A stretch of DNA of 64,000 nucleotides from Sinomicrobium oceani. GTDB taxonomy: Bacteria > Bacteroidota > Bacteroidia > Flavobacteriales > Flavobacteriaceae. The notes under the pieces are model-generated. The model did not search any database. It saw only the letters and a program-made list of their open reading frames with translations, and was not told the origin of the DNA. Location: contig NZ_FPJE01000018.1 in NCBI RefSeq assembly GCF_900119185.1, forward strand, positions 35,880-99,879. Reading direction: 5' to 3'. Below, piece by piece: positions 44,611-54,131 of the stretch (position 1 is the stretch's first letter; each line of letters starts with the position of its first letter). The position numbers and the translations under genes are program-made.

Positions 44611-45936
44611 ATGCAGAAGAATCTTCTGGACAAAGCATTATCCCCTGTCCATAAATTTATTCATTACGAGCACGCCGGCGGTATTATGTTATTTCTCGCC
44701 GTCGTAGCCGCTCTTATCCTTGCCAATTCCCCTTTTGAACACGCCTATAACGAATTCTGGGAAACGCCCCTCGATATCGAATTCGGAAACCGTCATCTCG
44801 ATTACACCCTGCACGAATGGGTCAATGACGGGCTCATGGCCATGTTTTTCTTTGTGGTCGGACTGGAGCTGAAGCGGGAGATGATTGCCGGAGAACTCGC
44901 ATCATTCAAAAAGGCACTCCTGCCCTTTATGGCCGCCCTTGGAGGGATGCTGGTTCCTGCTGTGATTTATATGATGATCAACCAGGGGTTACCCTCTTCG
45001 GACGGATGGGGTATTCCCATGGCCACGGATATCGTTTTCACCCTGGCGCTTATGGGCGTCGTAAGCAACAGAGTCCCTGTTGCCGCAAAAGTTTTCCTGG
45101 TAGCCCTGGCTACGGTAGACGACCTCGGGGCCGTTATCGTTATTGCCCTGTTTTACAGTTCGGACCTGTCCCTGTTTAACCTTTCCATAGGGCTCGTTAT
45201 CCTCGCCATACTCCTTATTGCCAATTTTATGGGGGTTCGTAATATCATTTTCTATGCCGCGCTGGGTATCGGGGGCGTATGGCTGGCATTTCTGCTTTCC
45301 GGGGTACATGCTACCATTGCCGGGGTACTGGTGGCCTTTGCTATTCCCGCCCGTACCAAAGTAGACGAAAACGAATACTCCGGTCATATCCGGGGACTGA
45401 TCAGCGAATTCGACCGTGAAATCCCGCTCAAGGGGCCGCTGACTACGGTAAAACAACACGATATTATAGAAGAAATCAAAAATGTGAGCTACGCGGCCCA
45501 GACCCCTTTACAAAAACTGGAAACTGCCATGCATCCCTGGGTGAGTTTTCTCATTATTCCGCTTTTTGCCGTCTCTAACGCCGGCGTGGTTATCGGAGGT
45601 AATTTTTTCAGAGACCTGGAAAACCCCGTCAGCCTGGGTATCATCGCCGGCCTGGTTATCGGGAAATGTATAGGGATCTTCGGGTTTACCTGGATCATGG
45701 CCCGATTCAAAATAGCAAAATTACCCGGCAACACCGGGTGGAGACATATTCTGGGGCTTTCGCTGCTTGCCGGAATGGGCTTTACCATGTCGCTCTTTGT
45801 CACCAATCTCGCTTTCAATGACGCCCAATTCATTACACAAGCCAAATACGGTATTCTGCTGGCATCCCTCATCGCGGCAATTCTGGGAGTCATCGTCCTG
45901 AAAACCTCCCGAAAAACAGCACAGGCCGCTGGATAG
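44611..45936 (+). CDS. nhaA: NhaA-type Na+/H+ antiporter
   Basis: This 441-residue inner-membrane protein exchanges H+ for cytoplasmic Na+ (or Li+) and so controls pH and salt. Twelve helices are predicted; the ion site VDDLGAVIVIALFY with adjacent Asp residues and the crossing TDIVFTLALMGV helix are intact, as is the pH-sensor region at the N-terminus (HKFIHYEHAGGIMLF). The ATG at 44611 is chosen over the frame's first ATG at 44437 because it gives the standard NhaA start and leaves the structured leader untranslated. A perfect terminator follows 21 nt after the stop. Confidence 0.95.
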   Translation: MQKNLLDKALSPVHKFIHYEHAGGIMLFLAVVAALILANSPFEHAYNEFWETPLDIEFGNRHLDYTLHEWVNDGLMAMFFFVVGLELKREMIAGELASFKKALLPFMAALGGMLVPAVIYMMINQGLPSSDGWGIPMATDIVFTLALMGVVSNRVPVAAKVFLVALATVDDLGAVIVIALFYSSDLSLFNLSIGLVILAILLIANFMGVRNIIFYAALGIGGVWLAFLLSGVHATIAGVLVAFAIPARTKVDENEYSGHIRGLISEFDREIPLKGPLTTVKQHDIIEEIKNVSYAAQTPLQKLETAMHPWVSFLIIPLFAVSNAGVVIGGNFFRDLENPVSLGIIAGLVIGKCIGIFGFTWIMARFKIAKLPGNTGWRHILGLSLLAGMGFTMSLFVTNLAFNDAQFITQAKYGILLASLIAAILGVIVLKTSRKTAQAAG

Positions 45937-45957
45937 CCTGCCGGGGACGGACCACAT

Positions 45958-46004
45958 AAAAAAGCAGGAGAGGTAATCCGAAAAGGTTACCTCTTCTGCT
46001 TTTT
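45958..46004 (+). terminator. Rho-independent terminator of nhaA
   Basis: A long hairpin pairs an A-rich/AAAGCAGGAGAGGTAA left arm with TTACCTCTTCTGCTTTTT (one mismatch); the flanking A and T runs could serve both strands. Confidence 0.9.
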
Positions 46005-46150
46005 AAATTCAGGGGGCTTCCGGTGGACTTATCATTCCGGAACGGAATGATGCACCCCGGGCAGCCCTGAAAGATATTTTTCTGTGGGTTCCCGTAAACT
46101 TCTCCAGGAAAAGCGAGCTAAATTGTCCCGAAAATCTAAAATTTCCGGAT

Positions 46151-46789
46151 ATGATTACAACCTTATACAGCCGCCTTCGCAAGGTACGCGACACCGTCCA
46201 CATCGGGTACTTTTATCTTAATTTCACAGTCCGCTCACAAATCTCAGGAGGTCTATCCTTCTTATGCCTTGCATTCCTGCTTTTGGGCACTCCCCCTTTT
46301 TTATCCGCACAACCGTTAACCGCCATAGCTTCCTGCTGTTCCGGAAATACGGCAACGTGCACCGGGGCATCGTATTGCAAGGCCTGCAAAAACTGTAGCA
46401 GTTGTGCACATTGCAACCGCGGGGGAGGATCTTGTGGGGTTTGTTCCCGAAAACAGTCCCCGTCCTCCCCTTCGCCCACCAAAAAAACCATGGAAAATGT
46501 ACAACGCCCCGAAGGATCTTTCCGGACCGGCTTCAACCGAAACAGGTATGACAATCCGGATACCCGCAGCGATGAATCCTCCTGGCTTCACAACAAAACA
46601 CTACTGGTGCGTATTAAGATCCTCAATCTTCGGGAAGGTCCGGACACGACGTACCCTGTCATAGAAACCCTTGTGGAAAAACAGGAACTCGTTTTCCTCG
46701 CCCGCGAAAACGATTGGATCAGGGTCCGGGTAAAAGCCTCGGGGACCATGGGTTATGTCCACTCCGGGTATGTTGTCCTCGTCTTATAA
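46151..46789 (+). CDS. Cys-rich SH3-domain envelope protein
   Basis: This 212-residue protein has a hydrophobic signal/anchor segment at about 34-53. A 37-residue Cys-rich patch follows, with ten cysteines (62, 63, 70, 76, 79, 82, 85, 88, 95, 98); five of these (76-88) recur every third residue. After a Ser/Pro spacer, a bacterial SH3 domain (about 145-212, ILNLREGPDTTYPVI and GYVHSGYVVL) may bind peptidoglycan or protein ligands. Similar CxxC-repeat/SH3 proteins are found in other Bacteroidota, but their function is not known; metal binding or a disulfide ladder are the obvious ideas. The gene is monocistronic. Confidence 0.82.
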   Translation: MITTLYSRLRKVRDTVHIGYFYLNFTVRSQISGGLSFLCLAFLLLGTPPFLSAQPLTAIASCCSGNTATCTGASYCKACKNCSSCAHCNRGGGSCGVCSRKQSPSSPSPTKKTMENVQRPEGSFRTGFNRNRYDNPDTRSDESSWLHNKTLLVRIKILNLREGPDTTYPVIETLVEKQELVFLARENDWIRVRVKASGTMGYVHSGYVVLVL

Positions 46790-46881
46790 CACCCCGGGAT
46801 CTCACCCCTCTGAGGGTTCCCGTAAAACAATCCGCAGGGCATCACCTAATTTCATCCCGAATTAACTGTAAAATCCAAAAG

Positions 46882-47937
46882 ATGATGGAGCTTTATAACC
46901 AATTAAAGGCCCTGGCCGACAAAGTAGAGCAACTGAAGGAACTCATCGAAACCGAGGAGTCCACCAAACACGCTTTCACCTTACCTTTTATTAATATCCT
47001 CGGGTATGACACCTTCAATCCTACCGAAGTGATCCCGGAATTTACGGCCGACCTCGGACTGAAAAAAGGAGAAAAAGTGGATTATGCCATCTTTCAGCAG
47101 GGCGATCCCATTCTCATTGTAGAATGCAAACACTGGAAACAGGACCTCGATGTTCATAACTCCCAGTTGTTCCGCTACTTTCACGTGACCAAAACCCGGT
47201 TTGCGCTGCTTACCAACGGTATTACCTATCGTTTTTATACCGACCTGGAGGAGACCAACAAAATGGACAATCGCCCCTTTCTGGAATTTGACATCACCAG
47301 GCTTAAGGAGCATACCGTAAAGGAAATCGAAAAATTCCATAAATCCAGGTTCGATGTATCCAAGATCGTCAACAATGCCAGTAACCTGAAGTACACCCGC
47401 GAGATCAAATCTATAATCGACAGTGAGCTTTTAGCCCCATCCCCGGAATTTGTCAAGCTCTTTGCCGGAAAAGCTTATCACGGGCGTCTTACGGCCAATG
47501 TCATGGAGGAGTTTACGGAAATCGTAAGCAGGGCATTCAACCAGATCATCAGCGACAGGGTCAATGACCGGCTCAACATGGCGCTGAATAAAGAGGAAGA
47601 AAAACAGAAAACTTCGGAAGTACCCCAGGAAGAACCCAGCAAGATAGAAACTACAGAGGAAGAACTTGACGGTTACCGGATCGTACTGGCCATTTTACGC
47701 CGTAAACTCCCGGTAGACCGCATCGTTCACCGCGATACGCAATCGTATTTCGGCATCCTGCTCGATGATAACAACCGAAAGCCTATATGCAGGTTACACC
47801 TCAACCGGAATACCAAGTACATCGGTCTGTTCGACGAAAAAAAACAAGAGACCAGGGAGGTCATAGCCTCCGTAGATGACATTTATAAGTACGAAGAACA
47901 CCTGTTACATACGGTAGACCGCTATGAGAGTGAATAA
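46882..47937 (+). CDS. Stand-alone HsdR-N-domain (type I restriction endonuclease-like) protein
   Basis: This 352-residue protein from ATG 46882 (MMELYNQLKALADKVEQLKE) has an N-terminal coiled-coil segment (about 1-30). A PD-(D/E)xK nuclease-fold domain of the HSDR_N type follows at about 30-175 (KVDYAIFQQGDPILIVECKHWKQDL, with the Asp and Glu-x-Lys of the catalytic core), then a helical middle and a second small domain (about 250-352, VLAILRRKLPVDRIVHRD). No methylase, specificity subunit or helicase gene is nearby, so this is not a complete restriction system. Proteins of this layout are widespread singletons in Bacteroidota. A hairpin ends the gene. Confidence 0.85.
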   Translation: MMELYNQLKALADKVEQLKELIETEESTKHAFTLPFINILGYDTFNPTEVIPEFTADLGLKKGEKVDYAIFQQGDPILIVECKHWKQDLDVHNSQLFRYFHVTKTRFALLTNGITYRFYTDLEETNKMDNRPFLEFDITRLKEHTVKEIEKFHKSRFDVSKIVNNASNLKYTREIKSIIDSELLAPSPEFVKLFAGKAYHGRLTANVMEEFTEIVSRAFNQIISDRVNDRLNMALNKEEEKQKTSEVPQEEPSKIETTEEELDGYRIVLAILRRKLPVDRIVHRDTQSYFGILLDDNNRKPICRLHLNRNTKYIGLFDEKKQETREVIASVDDIYKYEEHLLHTVDRYESE

Positions 47938-47975
47938 CCCCGGGCCTTCGGCAACCTATATCAGCGACAGGTATA

Positions 47976-48009
47976 ATTCCGGGAATGTACCGTATAACAT
48001 TCCCGGAAT
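47976..48009. terminator. Two-way hairpin terminator between convergent genes
   Basis: A perfect 13-bp stem (ATTCCGGGAATGT / ACATTCCCGGAAT, 8-nt loop) sits in the 87-nt gap between two convergent stops. T runs are short, so it acts as an intrinsic terminator only with moderate confidence. Confidence 0.65.
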
Positions 48010-48024
48010 ACGATCATTACTACG

Positions 48025-48777
48025 TTACCTGGCGAGGTAGCCCCCATCTATCGGGTAATATGCTCCCGTGGCAAAAGAGGCCTTATCGCTGGCCAGCCAC
48101 AGAAACAGTTCGGCAACTTCCCCGGGTTGTCCCAGCCTGCCCATGGGATGCAGTGCTTTCAGGCTTTCGTAAGCCTCTTCGGTCATGGCATCCTTCACCA
48201 GGGGGGTCTCTATAAATGCGGGGCCCACCGCATTGACACGGATGCTTTTATTACCGTATTCGATACCCGCATTTTTGGTCATGCCCACCACTCCGTGTTT
48301 GGCGGCCACATAAGCCACCGAATTGGCGAACCCCACCTGTCCGAGTATGGAAGCCACATTGATAATAGCGCCGGATCCGTTCTTTTCCATGGCCGGTATC
48401 TGGTAACGCATACCGTAAAATACCCCCGAAAGGTTCACGGCAATTACCTTGTCCCAGGACTCCACCGGATAATTTCCTATAGGCTCCGAAGCACCGCTGA
48501 TCCCTGCATTATTAACAGCGATATCCAGTTTGCCAAACGACTTGATCGTCCCGGCCACGGTACGCTCGGAATCCTCGGGACGGGACGTATCGGCCTGTAT
48601 GAAAACCGCATCCCCGCCTTTATGCGTAATCGCTTTCACCACATCTTCCCCGTGTTCCGGGTTGATATCCGTAACCACTATTTTTGCCCCATGTGATGCA
48701 AACAGCAATGCCGTGCTTTTGCCTATACCGGAACCTGCACCGGTAATTAAGGCTACCTTGTTTTCTAACATTTTCAT
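48025..48777 (-). CDS. Short-chain dehydrogenase/reductase (glucose-dehydrogenase type)
   Basis: This 250-residue classical SDR has the NAD(P)-binding loop TGAGSGIGKS (about 12-21), the structural NNAG (about 91-94), catalytic Ser about 140 and the YxxxK catalytic pair in AYVAAKHG, and the C-terminal motif PIDGGYLAR. It oxidises an alcohol or reduces a ketone with NAD(P); the substrate is unknown. It starts 36 nt after the sdhB stop on the same strand, so it is probably co-transcribed with the succinate dehydrogenase genes, though no functional link is known. Confidence 0.9.
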   Translation of the reverse strand: MKMLENKVALITGAGSGIGKSTALLFASHGAKIVVTDINPEHGEDVVKAITHKGGDAVFIQADTSRPEDSERTVAGTIKSFGKLDIAVNNAGISGASEPIGNYPVESWDKVIAVNLSGVFYGMRYQIPAMEKNGSGAIINVASILGQVGFANSVAYVAAKHGVVGMTKNAGIEYGNKSIRVNAVGPAFIETPLVKDAMTEEAYESLKALHPMGRLGQPGEVAELFLWLASDKASFATGAYYPIDGGYLAR

Positions 48778-48813
48778 AAGCTTTTTTATTGTGAAATATG
48801 ATCGAACAATCTT

Positions 48814-49566
48814 TTACGCTTTATTAAAAAATATTCCGGCCCGGTTATACTCATAGTTCATCCTGGCAATATGCAGTACGGATATTGCCTGCGGGCATTC
48901 CACCTCACAGGCTTCGGTATTGGTACAATGTCCGAAGTCTTCCGATTCCATCTGCCGGACCATACGGGTAACCCTCGTACCGGCTTCTTCCCTGCCCTGT
49001 GGCAAACGGGTCATTTGCGATATTTTGGCCGCGGTGAACAACGAGGCACTCGCATTTTTGCAACTGGCCACACAGGCCCCGCACCCGATACACACCGCCG
49101 CATCGAAAGCCGCTTCCGCATCGTGATGTGCTATCGGGATACTGTTGGCTTCCGGGGCCTGCCCGGTATCTACGGAAACATAACCACCGGAAGCGATAAT
49201 ACGGTCAAAAGCACTGCGGTCCACTTTCAGGTCCCGGATAACCGGGAAGGCTTCGGCCCGGAAAGGCTCGATCTGTATGGTCTGTCCGTCGCAAAACGAC
49301 CGCATATGAAGCTGGCAGGTCGTCGTATGTTTCAGCGGACCGTGAGCTATACCGTCGATCATCATACCACATTGCCCGCAGATCCCTTCCCGGCAGTCGT
49401 GATCGAACTCTATGGCCCGCTCGCCCTGCTTAACCAGGTTGTGATTGAGGGTATCCAGCATTTCCAGGAAAGACATATCCGGATTTACTTCCTCCAGCGT
49501 ATACGTTTCCAGCTTTCCTGTACTGTCTTGATCTTTTTGCCTCCATATCTTCAGCACTATATCCAT
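48814..49566 (-). CDS. sdhB: Succinate dehydrogenase iron-sulfur subunit
   Basis: This 250-residue protein of the TCA cycle and respiratory chain carries electrons from the flavin to the quinone site. The [2Fe-2S] cysteines appear in [10 protein letters not shown] and the later TTCQ; the [4Fe-4S] and [3Fe-4S] ligands in [11 protein letters not shown] and [12 protein letters not shown]. The length and order match the B-type enzymes with one membrane subunit. The sdhA gene ends 8 nt upstream of it, the usual order C-A-B. Direction (oxidation of succinate or reduction of fumarate) cannot be told from sequence. Confidence 0.95.
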   Translation of the reverse strand: MDIVLKIWRQKDQDSTGKLETYTLEEVNPDMSFLEMLDTLNHNLVKQGERAIEFDHDCREGICGQCGMMIDGIAHGPLKHTTTCQLHMRSFCDGQTIQIEPFRAEAFPVIRDLKVDRSAFDRIIASGGYVSVDTGQAPEANSIPIAHHDAEAAFDAAVCIGCGACVASCKNASASLFTAAKISQMTRLPQGREEAGTRVTRMVRQMESEDFGHCTNTEACEVECPQAISVLHIARMNYEYNRAGIFFNKA

Positions 49567-49573
49567 AACTGCG

Positions 49574-51496
49574 CTATTTATAACTTCTTACTGTGGGTGT
49601 GATCGTCTCAAAAACCAGGGGTTCCTTATGAAGTACGGGTTCGGACGGGTTTCCGGTCCACTGCCAGGCTGCCGAATAGCAGAACCGTTCATCATCTCTC
49701 CGGGCCTCTCCTTCCGCCGTCTGGTACTCTTCGCGGAAATGTGCCCCGCACGACTCTTCCCTGTGAAGGGCATCGATGCACATCAGTTCTGCAATTTCCA
49801 TATAGTCGGCAACCCTACCCGCTTTTTCCAGTTCGCTGTTTACCTCATCGGTATGGCCGGGCACCAGCAGGTCGTGCCGGAACGCTTCCCGCAACTCCCG
49901 TATGTTCCGGATCGCATTACGCAATCCCTCCCCGGACCGCAGCAATCCGCATTTGTCGTACAATTCCCTGCCGAGTTCCCTGTGAAATTCATCTGCGGTC
50001 TTGCTCCCCCTGCAGTCCGTAAACTGTTGCAACTGCGCCTTTACTGCGCGTTCTACCTCGATAAACGGTGTACTGTCCGGATCGAAACGCGGTGTCCGGA
50101 TCTCATCGGCCAGGTAATTTTGCAGGGTATAAGGCAATACAAAATAGCCGTCTACACAGGCCTGTAAGAGAGAATTCGCGCCCAAACGGTTGGCGCCGTG
50201 ATCGGAAAAATTCGCTTCGCCTATGGCAAACAACCCGGGTACGGACGTCATCAGGTCGTAATCCACCCACAGTCCGCCCATTGAGAAATGGGCAGCGGGC
50301 GATATTTTCATGGGTTCGCGGTACGCATCGATACCGGTAATTTTTTTATACATCGTAAAGAGGTTGCCGTAACGTTCTGTTATAGTAGATTTTCCGTATT
50401 CGCCTATGGCTTTCGAGAAATCGAGATATACCGCATTTTTAAGAGGGCCTACGCCCTTGCCCGCATCGATCTGTTCTTTGGCCGCTCGGGAGGCTATATC
50501 TCTCGGGGCAAGGTTTCCGAAAGACGGGTACTTACGTTCCAGGTAATAATCGCGCTCTTCCTCCGGGATAGCGCCCGGGGCACGGGTATCATCGTGTTGT
50601 AAAGGCACCCAGATACGACCGTCATTGCGGAGCGACTCGGACATCAGGGTGAGTTTGGACTGGTACGCCCCACTTTGCGGTAAACAGGTAGGATGTATCT
50701 GTGTCCAGCTCGGATTGGCCATAAAAGCGCCCTTTTTATGCGCCCGCCAGATCGCGGAAGCATTGCACCCCATGGCCAGTGTGGACAGGTAATAGATCTT
50801 ACCGAACCCTCCGGTGGCCAGGACCACCGCATGCGCCGCATGCCGCTCCGTCTGCCCCGTATCCAGGTTTCTCGCAATAATTCCCCGGGCTCTGCCGTCG
50901 ATCACCACCAGGTCCAGCATTTCATGACGGGCATATAAAGTCACTTTTTTTGCGGATACCTGTCGCATCAGGGCCTGGTACGCCCCGAGTAGCAATTGCT
51001 GTCCTGTTTGTCCCCTGGCATAGAATGTCCTGGATACCTGTACCCCACCGAAAGAACGGTTCCGGAGGTACCCCCCGTATTCCCGGGCAAAGGGTACTCC
51101 TTGTGCAACAGCCTGGTCGATCAGGCTGGCCGAGCATTCCGCCAGGCGATACACATTGGCCTCCCGCGAGCGGAAATCTCCGCCTTTGATCGTATCGTAA
51201 AAAAAACGAAAAACGTTATCTCCGTCGTTCCTGTAATTCTTGGAAGCATTTACGCCTCCCTGTGCCGCTACGGAATGTGCCCTGCGCGGGGAGTCCTGGA
51301 AACAAAAACTCTTTACGTTATAGCCCATCTCCGCCAGGGAAGCTGCCGCTGACGCTCCCGCGAGCCCCGTCCCCACCACAATGACATCGAGCTTCTTGCG
51401 GTTGTTGGGGCTGACCAGCCTTGCTTTTGCCTTGTAATTACTCCATTTTTCGGGCAGCGGTCCGTCCGGGATCCTCACCTCTAATATTCGGCTCAT
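49574..51496 (-). CDS. sdhA: Succinate dehydrogenase/fumarate reductase flavoprotein subunit
   Basis: This 640-residue catalytic subunit oxidises succinate to fumarate. The dinucleotide fold [20 protein letters not shown] is near residue 40, and the covalent FAD histidine lies in [16 protein letters not shown]. The substrate-binding loops [11 protein letters not shown] and the [18 protein letters not shown] capping region are present. The pattern is that of the epsilon-proteobacteria/Bacteroidota type with a long N-terminus. It overlaps sdhC by 4 nt (ATGA) and precedes sdhB by 7 nt. Confidence 0.96.
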   Translation of the reverse strand: MSRILEVRIPDGPLPEKWSNYKAKARLVSPNNRKKLDVIVVGTGLAGASAAASLAEMGYNVKSFCFQDSPRRAHSVAAQGGVNASKNYRNDGDNVFRFFYDTIKGGDFRSREANVYRLAECSASLIDQAVAQGVPFAREYGGYLRNRSFGGVQVSRTFYARGQTGQQLLLGAYQALMRQVSAKKVTLYARHEMLDLVVIDGRARGIIARNLDTGQTERHAAHAVVLATGGFGKIYYLSTLAMGCNASAIWRAHKKGAFMANPSWTQIHPTCLPQSGAYQSKLTLMSESLRNDGRIWVPLQHDDTRAPGAIPEEERDYYLERKYPSFGNLAPRDIASRAAKEQIDAGKGVGPLKNAVYLDFSKAIGEYGKSTITERYGNLFTMYKKITGIDAYREPMKISPAAHFSMGGLWVDYDLMTSVPGLFAIGEANFSDHGANRLGANSLLQACVDGYFVLPYTLQNYLADEIRTPRFDPDSTPFIEVERAVKAQLQQFTDCRGSKTADEFHRELGRELYDKCGLLRSGEGLRNAIRNIRELREAFRHDLLVPGHTDEVNSELEKAGRVADYMEIAELMCIDALHREESCGAHFREEYQTAEGEARRDDERFCYSAAWQWTGNPSEPVLHKEPLVFETITPTVRSYK

Positions 51497-52161
51497 AAGG
51501 GTTGTTTTATATAAATAACAATAGGAATAACGGCATACCCGAAAGTCATGGCCACGGAAAACACTACACCGGCCGTCCTCACGATACGGTTATACACCGG
51601 GTGATACAGCCCGAGGGTACGGTGGGCACTGAAGACACCGTGAAGCATGTGATAACCCAGCGCTATGATCGCTATGATATACACTATCACATACCACAAC
51701 TGTCCGAAAGCGGTTACTACAAGCGTGTACAGATCCTTGTGTCCCTTTTCGTCCAGCGGGAGCGTCCCGAATTTATACTGGTACCAGAAGTCCTTGAAAT
51801 GAATAACGAGAAAAGCAAAGATCACGGCACCCAGAAACATCATGTTCCGGGAATACCAGGTACTGGCCCTTGCGCGCTTGTCGAGGCGATAATTCCCACT
51901 GACCTTCCGCCCCCGTATCGTCAGGTATATCGCATCGGCCAGGTGAAGCAGAATACAGGCGTACAGTACTATAGCAATAATCTCTATAACGATATTCCCG
52001 GCCAGCAGATGACTGTACCAGTTATACTGCTCCCGGGCAACCTCATCCGGAAGGAGTAACTGCAGGTTTCCCAACAGGTGGATAATCAGAAAGAACGCCA
52101 GGAAAAGCCCCGTTAAAGCCATCAGGTTTTTACGGGTGATCATGTTTTTAACGAACCACAT
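51493..52161 (-). CDS. sdhC: Succinate dehydrogenase cytochrome b subunit
   Basis: This 222-residue membrane anchor of the SdhC/b558 group has five helices that bind two hemes; histidines in [13 protein letters not shown] and VIHFKDFW are likely ligands. The one-subunit anchor defines a type B complex. The start at 52161 ([13 protein letters not shown]) is used; the ATG at 52143 ([14 protein letters not shown]) is also possible. It is the first gene of sdhCAB-SDR. The 379-nt region upstream contains its promoter, but no consensus -7 box was identified. Confidence 0.93.
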   Translation of the reverse strand: MWFVKNMITRKNLMALTGLFLAFFLIIHLLGNLQLLLPDEVAREQYNWYSHLLAGNIVIEIIAIVLYACILLHLADAIYLTIRGRKVSGNYRLDKRARASTWYSRNMMFLGAVIFAFLVIHFKDFWYQYKFGTLPLDEKGHKDLYTLVVTAFGQLWYVIVYIIAIIALGYHMLHGVFSAHRTLGLYHPVYNRIVRTAGVVFSVAMTFGYAVIPIVIYIKQPL

Positions 52162-52540
52162 ACAGTATGCTTTTTTATCCGTAAACTTCCCGCCCCGGTA
52201 CCATCATCCGCTATAACGCCATGAAGGAAGTAGTATTGATGATTGTTACTCCCTTTAAATTTACGAATATTCTTACTCAAAACCCAAAAAAACATCAAAA
52301 TAACCCTGTTATTGTCCGACCCGAGTACACTCCATACCACCAGGAGCCAACTCCCCTACCGGAACCCCGGTGAAAGTACACCGGGTATACAGGCGGACCC
52401 TGTTTTCGGGCAGGCCTCTCCACAGGTTGCCGGGCAGGTTCAAATTTCGGTGACCGGATAAAAATTTTTTTGATGTCGGGATCACAACCACATATTTCTG
52501 TACCTTTAAAAAACGTAAACGAGGCTTATCATTAATACAC
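52162..52540. other. 379-nt intergenic region between divergent genes
   Basis: This separates sdhC (minus) from the alpha/beta-hydrolase gene (plus). On the plus strand TTG-N20-TATTTCTG (52470-52500 region) is a one-mismatch promoter candidate. Nothing else was seen. Confidence 0.4.
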
Positions 52541-53200
52541 ATGTCTCCGATGAAAAAAATCCTGATCCTCATCGCCCTGTTTAACGGGTACGGCCTGTTT
52601 CCCTGTTTCGGATACGAGGATACCGTGAAATACATCTTTTTTCTTCACAACCGGTTTCCGGAAACCCACGATCTCAGCGAACCTCACCCCGAATACGGGC
52701 TTACGGAATACCAGGCTATCCTCGACACTTTCGAAAGTCACGGTTTCCGGGTGATCAGCGAGATCAGGAAAGGTAACGTCAATGCCCGGGAATACGCATT
52801 AACGGTATGCAGGCAGATAGACCGTCTGCTTCGGGCAGGGGTAAAACCATCCGATATCACCGTTATAGGTACGTCCAAAGGCGGGTATATCGCCCAGTAT
52901 GTCTCTACTTTCATGCAGTTACCGGAACTCCATTTTGTCTTTGTCGCCTGTTTCAGGGAAACTGATATACAGGACATTCCGGATATCAATTTTTGTGGCA
53001 ACATCCTTACGATTTACGAAAAAACCGATCCCTTCGGGGTTTCCGCCATAAAACGCAAAGAAAACTCGACCTGTCGTATAGCACACTTCAGGGAAATAGC
53101 TTTGCATACCGGACTTGGACACGGTTTTTTGTTCAGACCCCTCGACGCCTGGACACGTCCGGCCATGGCATGGGCCAAAGGCTGTTATACCCCTGAATGA
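52541..53200 (+). CDS. Secreted alpha/beta-hydrolase-like protein
   Basis: This 219-residue protein has a signal peptide (about 1-24, with a start at 52541 or at the second Met, 52550). The nucleophile elbow GTSKGGYIAQYV gives a candidate Ser near residue 110 and the closing His lies in GLGHGFLF; an Asp in KTDPFGV could complete the triad. It therefore looks like a small, minimal alpha/beta hydrolase acting in the periplasm; the substrate is not known. It is monocistronic, 103 nt before the sulfurtransferase gene. Confidence 0.7.
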   Translation: MSPMKKILILIALFNGYGLFPCFGYEDTVKYIFFLHNRFPETHDLSEPHPEYGLTEYQAILDTFESHGFRVISEIRKGNVNAREYALTVCRQIDRLLRAGVKPSDITVIGTSKGGYIAQYVSTFMQLPELHFVFVACFRETDIQDIPDINFCGNILTIYEKTDPFGVSAIKRKENSTCRIAHFREIALHTGLGHGFLFRPLDAWTRPAMAWAKGCYTPE

Positions 53201-53270
53201 AAAACTTCCTTACCACCGGGTAAGCGAGTCCCGTACTCCGGAGGTACCGTGTCTGTGCCGGGAAAAAACC

Positions 53271-53278
53271 TATCTTTG
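53271..53278 (+). promoter_or_regulatory. -7 element TATCTTTG before the sulfurtransferase
   Basis: Exact TAnnTTTG match 25 nt before the start codon at 53304. No clear -33 element. Confidence 0.5.
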
Positions 53279-53303
53279 ACCGGAGACTAAAAAACGCACC
53301 ATA

Positions 53304-54131
53304 ATGATCGCTGTCATTCAACCGGAAGAACTTATCGCTATACAGGACCCCGGCCTGGTCCTCATCGATGTAAGCAATGGCAAAGATGCTTCGGGGAATT
53401 ATCTCCGGAAGCACTTGCAAGGTGCTCTTTTTGCCGATCTGAACACCCAGCTTGCCAGCCTTGGGCACACTGCGTCCGAAGGGGGACGCCACCCGCTGCC
53501 CTCGCCCGCAAAATTCTCACGTACCCTGGGATCGCTCGGCATTACGCCCGGCAGCCATGTCGTGCTCTACGATGATAAAGGCGGATCGAATGCCGCGGCC
53601 CGTTTCTGGTGGATGCTCCGCGCCGCAGGACATACCAGGGTTCAGGTACTCGACGGCGGATTGCAGGAAGCCGAAAAAACCGGTATCCCCGTACAATCCG
53701 GAACCGCACCCGTCCCCCAGCAAACAGTCTATTCCGTAACGGAATGGCTGTGGCCGGTAGCCGGTACCGAAGCGGTTGAAGCGGCCTCCCAAAACGAGGA
53801 GGCCTGTATTATAGATGTCAGGGACCGGGACCGCTATCTCGGTATTACGGAACCCCTCGACCCCGTGGCCGGGCATATCCCATCGGCCATCAATATGCCG
53901 TTCCGGGATAACCTACAACCCCATGGCCGGTTTAAACCCCCTGAAGAATTGAAAGCCCTGTACCGACCGGTTTTTGCACACTATCATCCTTCAGATATCA
54001 TCGTGCATTGCGGTTCGGGAGTCACGGCCTGTCACACCCTTCTGGCCATGGATTACGCCGGACTCCCCCTCCCGAAACTCTATCCCGGTTCCTGGAGTGC
54101 GTGGTGCCATAGCGGGAAGCCGGTGGTGTAA
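53304..54131 (+). CDS. Two-domain rhodanese sulfurtransferase
   Basis: This 275-residue cytoplasmic protein has two rhodanese domains. The first (about 1-130) is inactive and the second (about 155-275) has the active-site loop CGSGVTAC with Cys236. The CGSGVTA loop is typical of 3-mercaptopyruvate/thiosulfate sulfurtransferases, which move sulfur to cyanide or other thiophiles. It lies upstream of the molybdate genes but is separated by a 368-nt region, so a role in molybdopterin sulfuration is possible but only inferred. Confidence 0.9.
   Translation: MIAVIQPEELIAIQDPGLVLIDVSNGKDASGNYLRKHLQGALFADLNTQLASLGHTASEGGRHPLPSPAKFSRTLGSLGITPGSHVVLYDDKGGSNAAARFWWMLRAAGHTRVQVLDGGLQEAEKTGIPVQSGTAPVPQQTVYSVTEWLWPVAGTEAVEAASQNEEACIIDVRDRDRYLGITEPLDPVAGHIPSAINMPFRDNLQPHGRFKPPEELKALYRPVFAHYHPSDIIVHCGSGVTACHTLLAMDYAGLPLPKLYPGSWSAWCHSGKPVV

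Noticed and set aside
46882..47937. Complete type I restriction-modification system
   Set aside because: Only the HsdR N-terminal-like domain is present; no helicase motor, HsdM or HsdS in the window.
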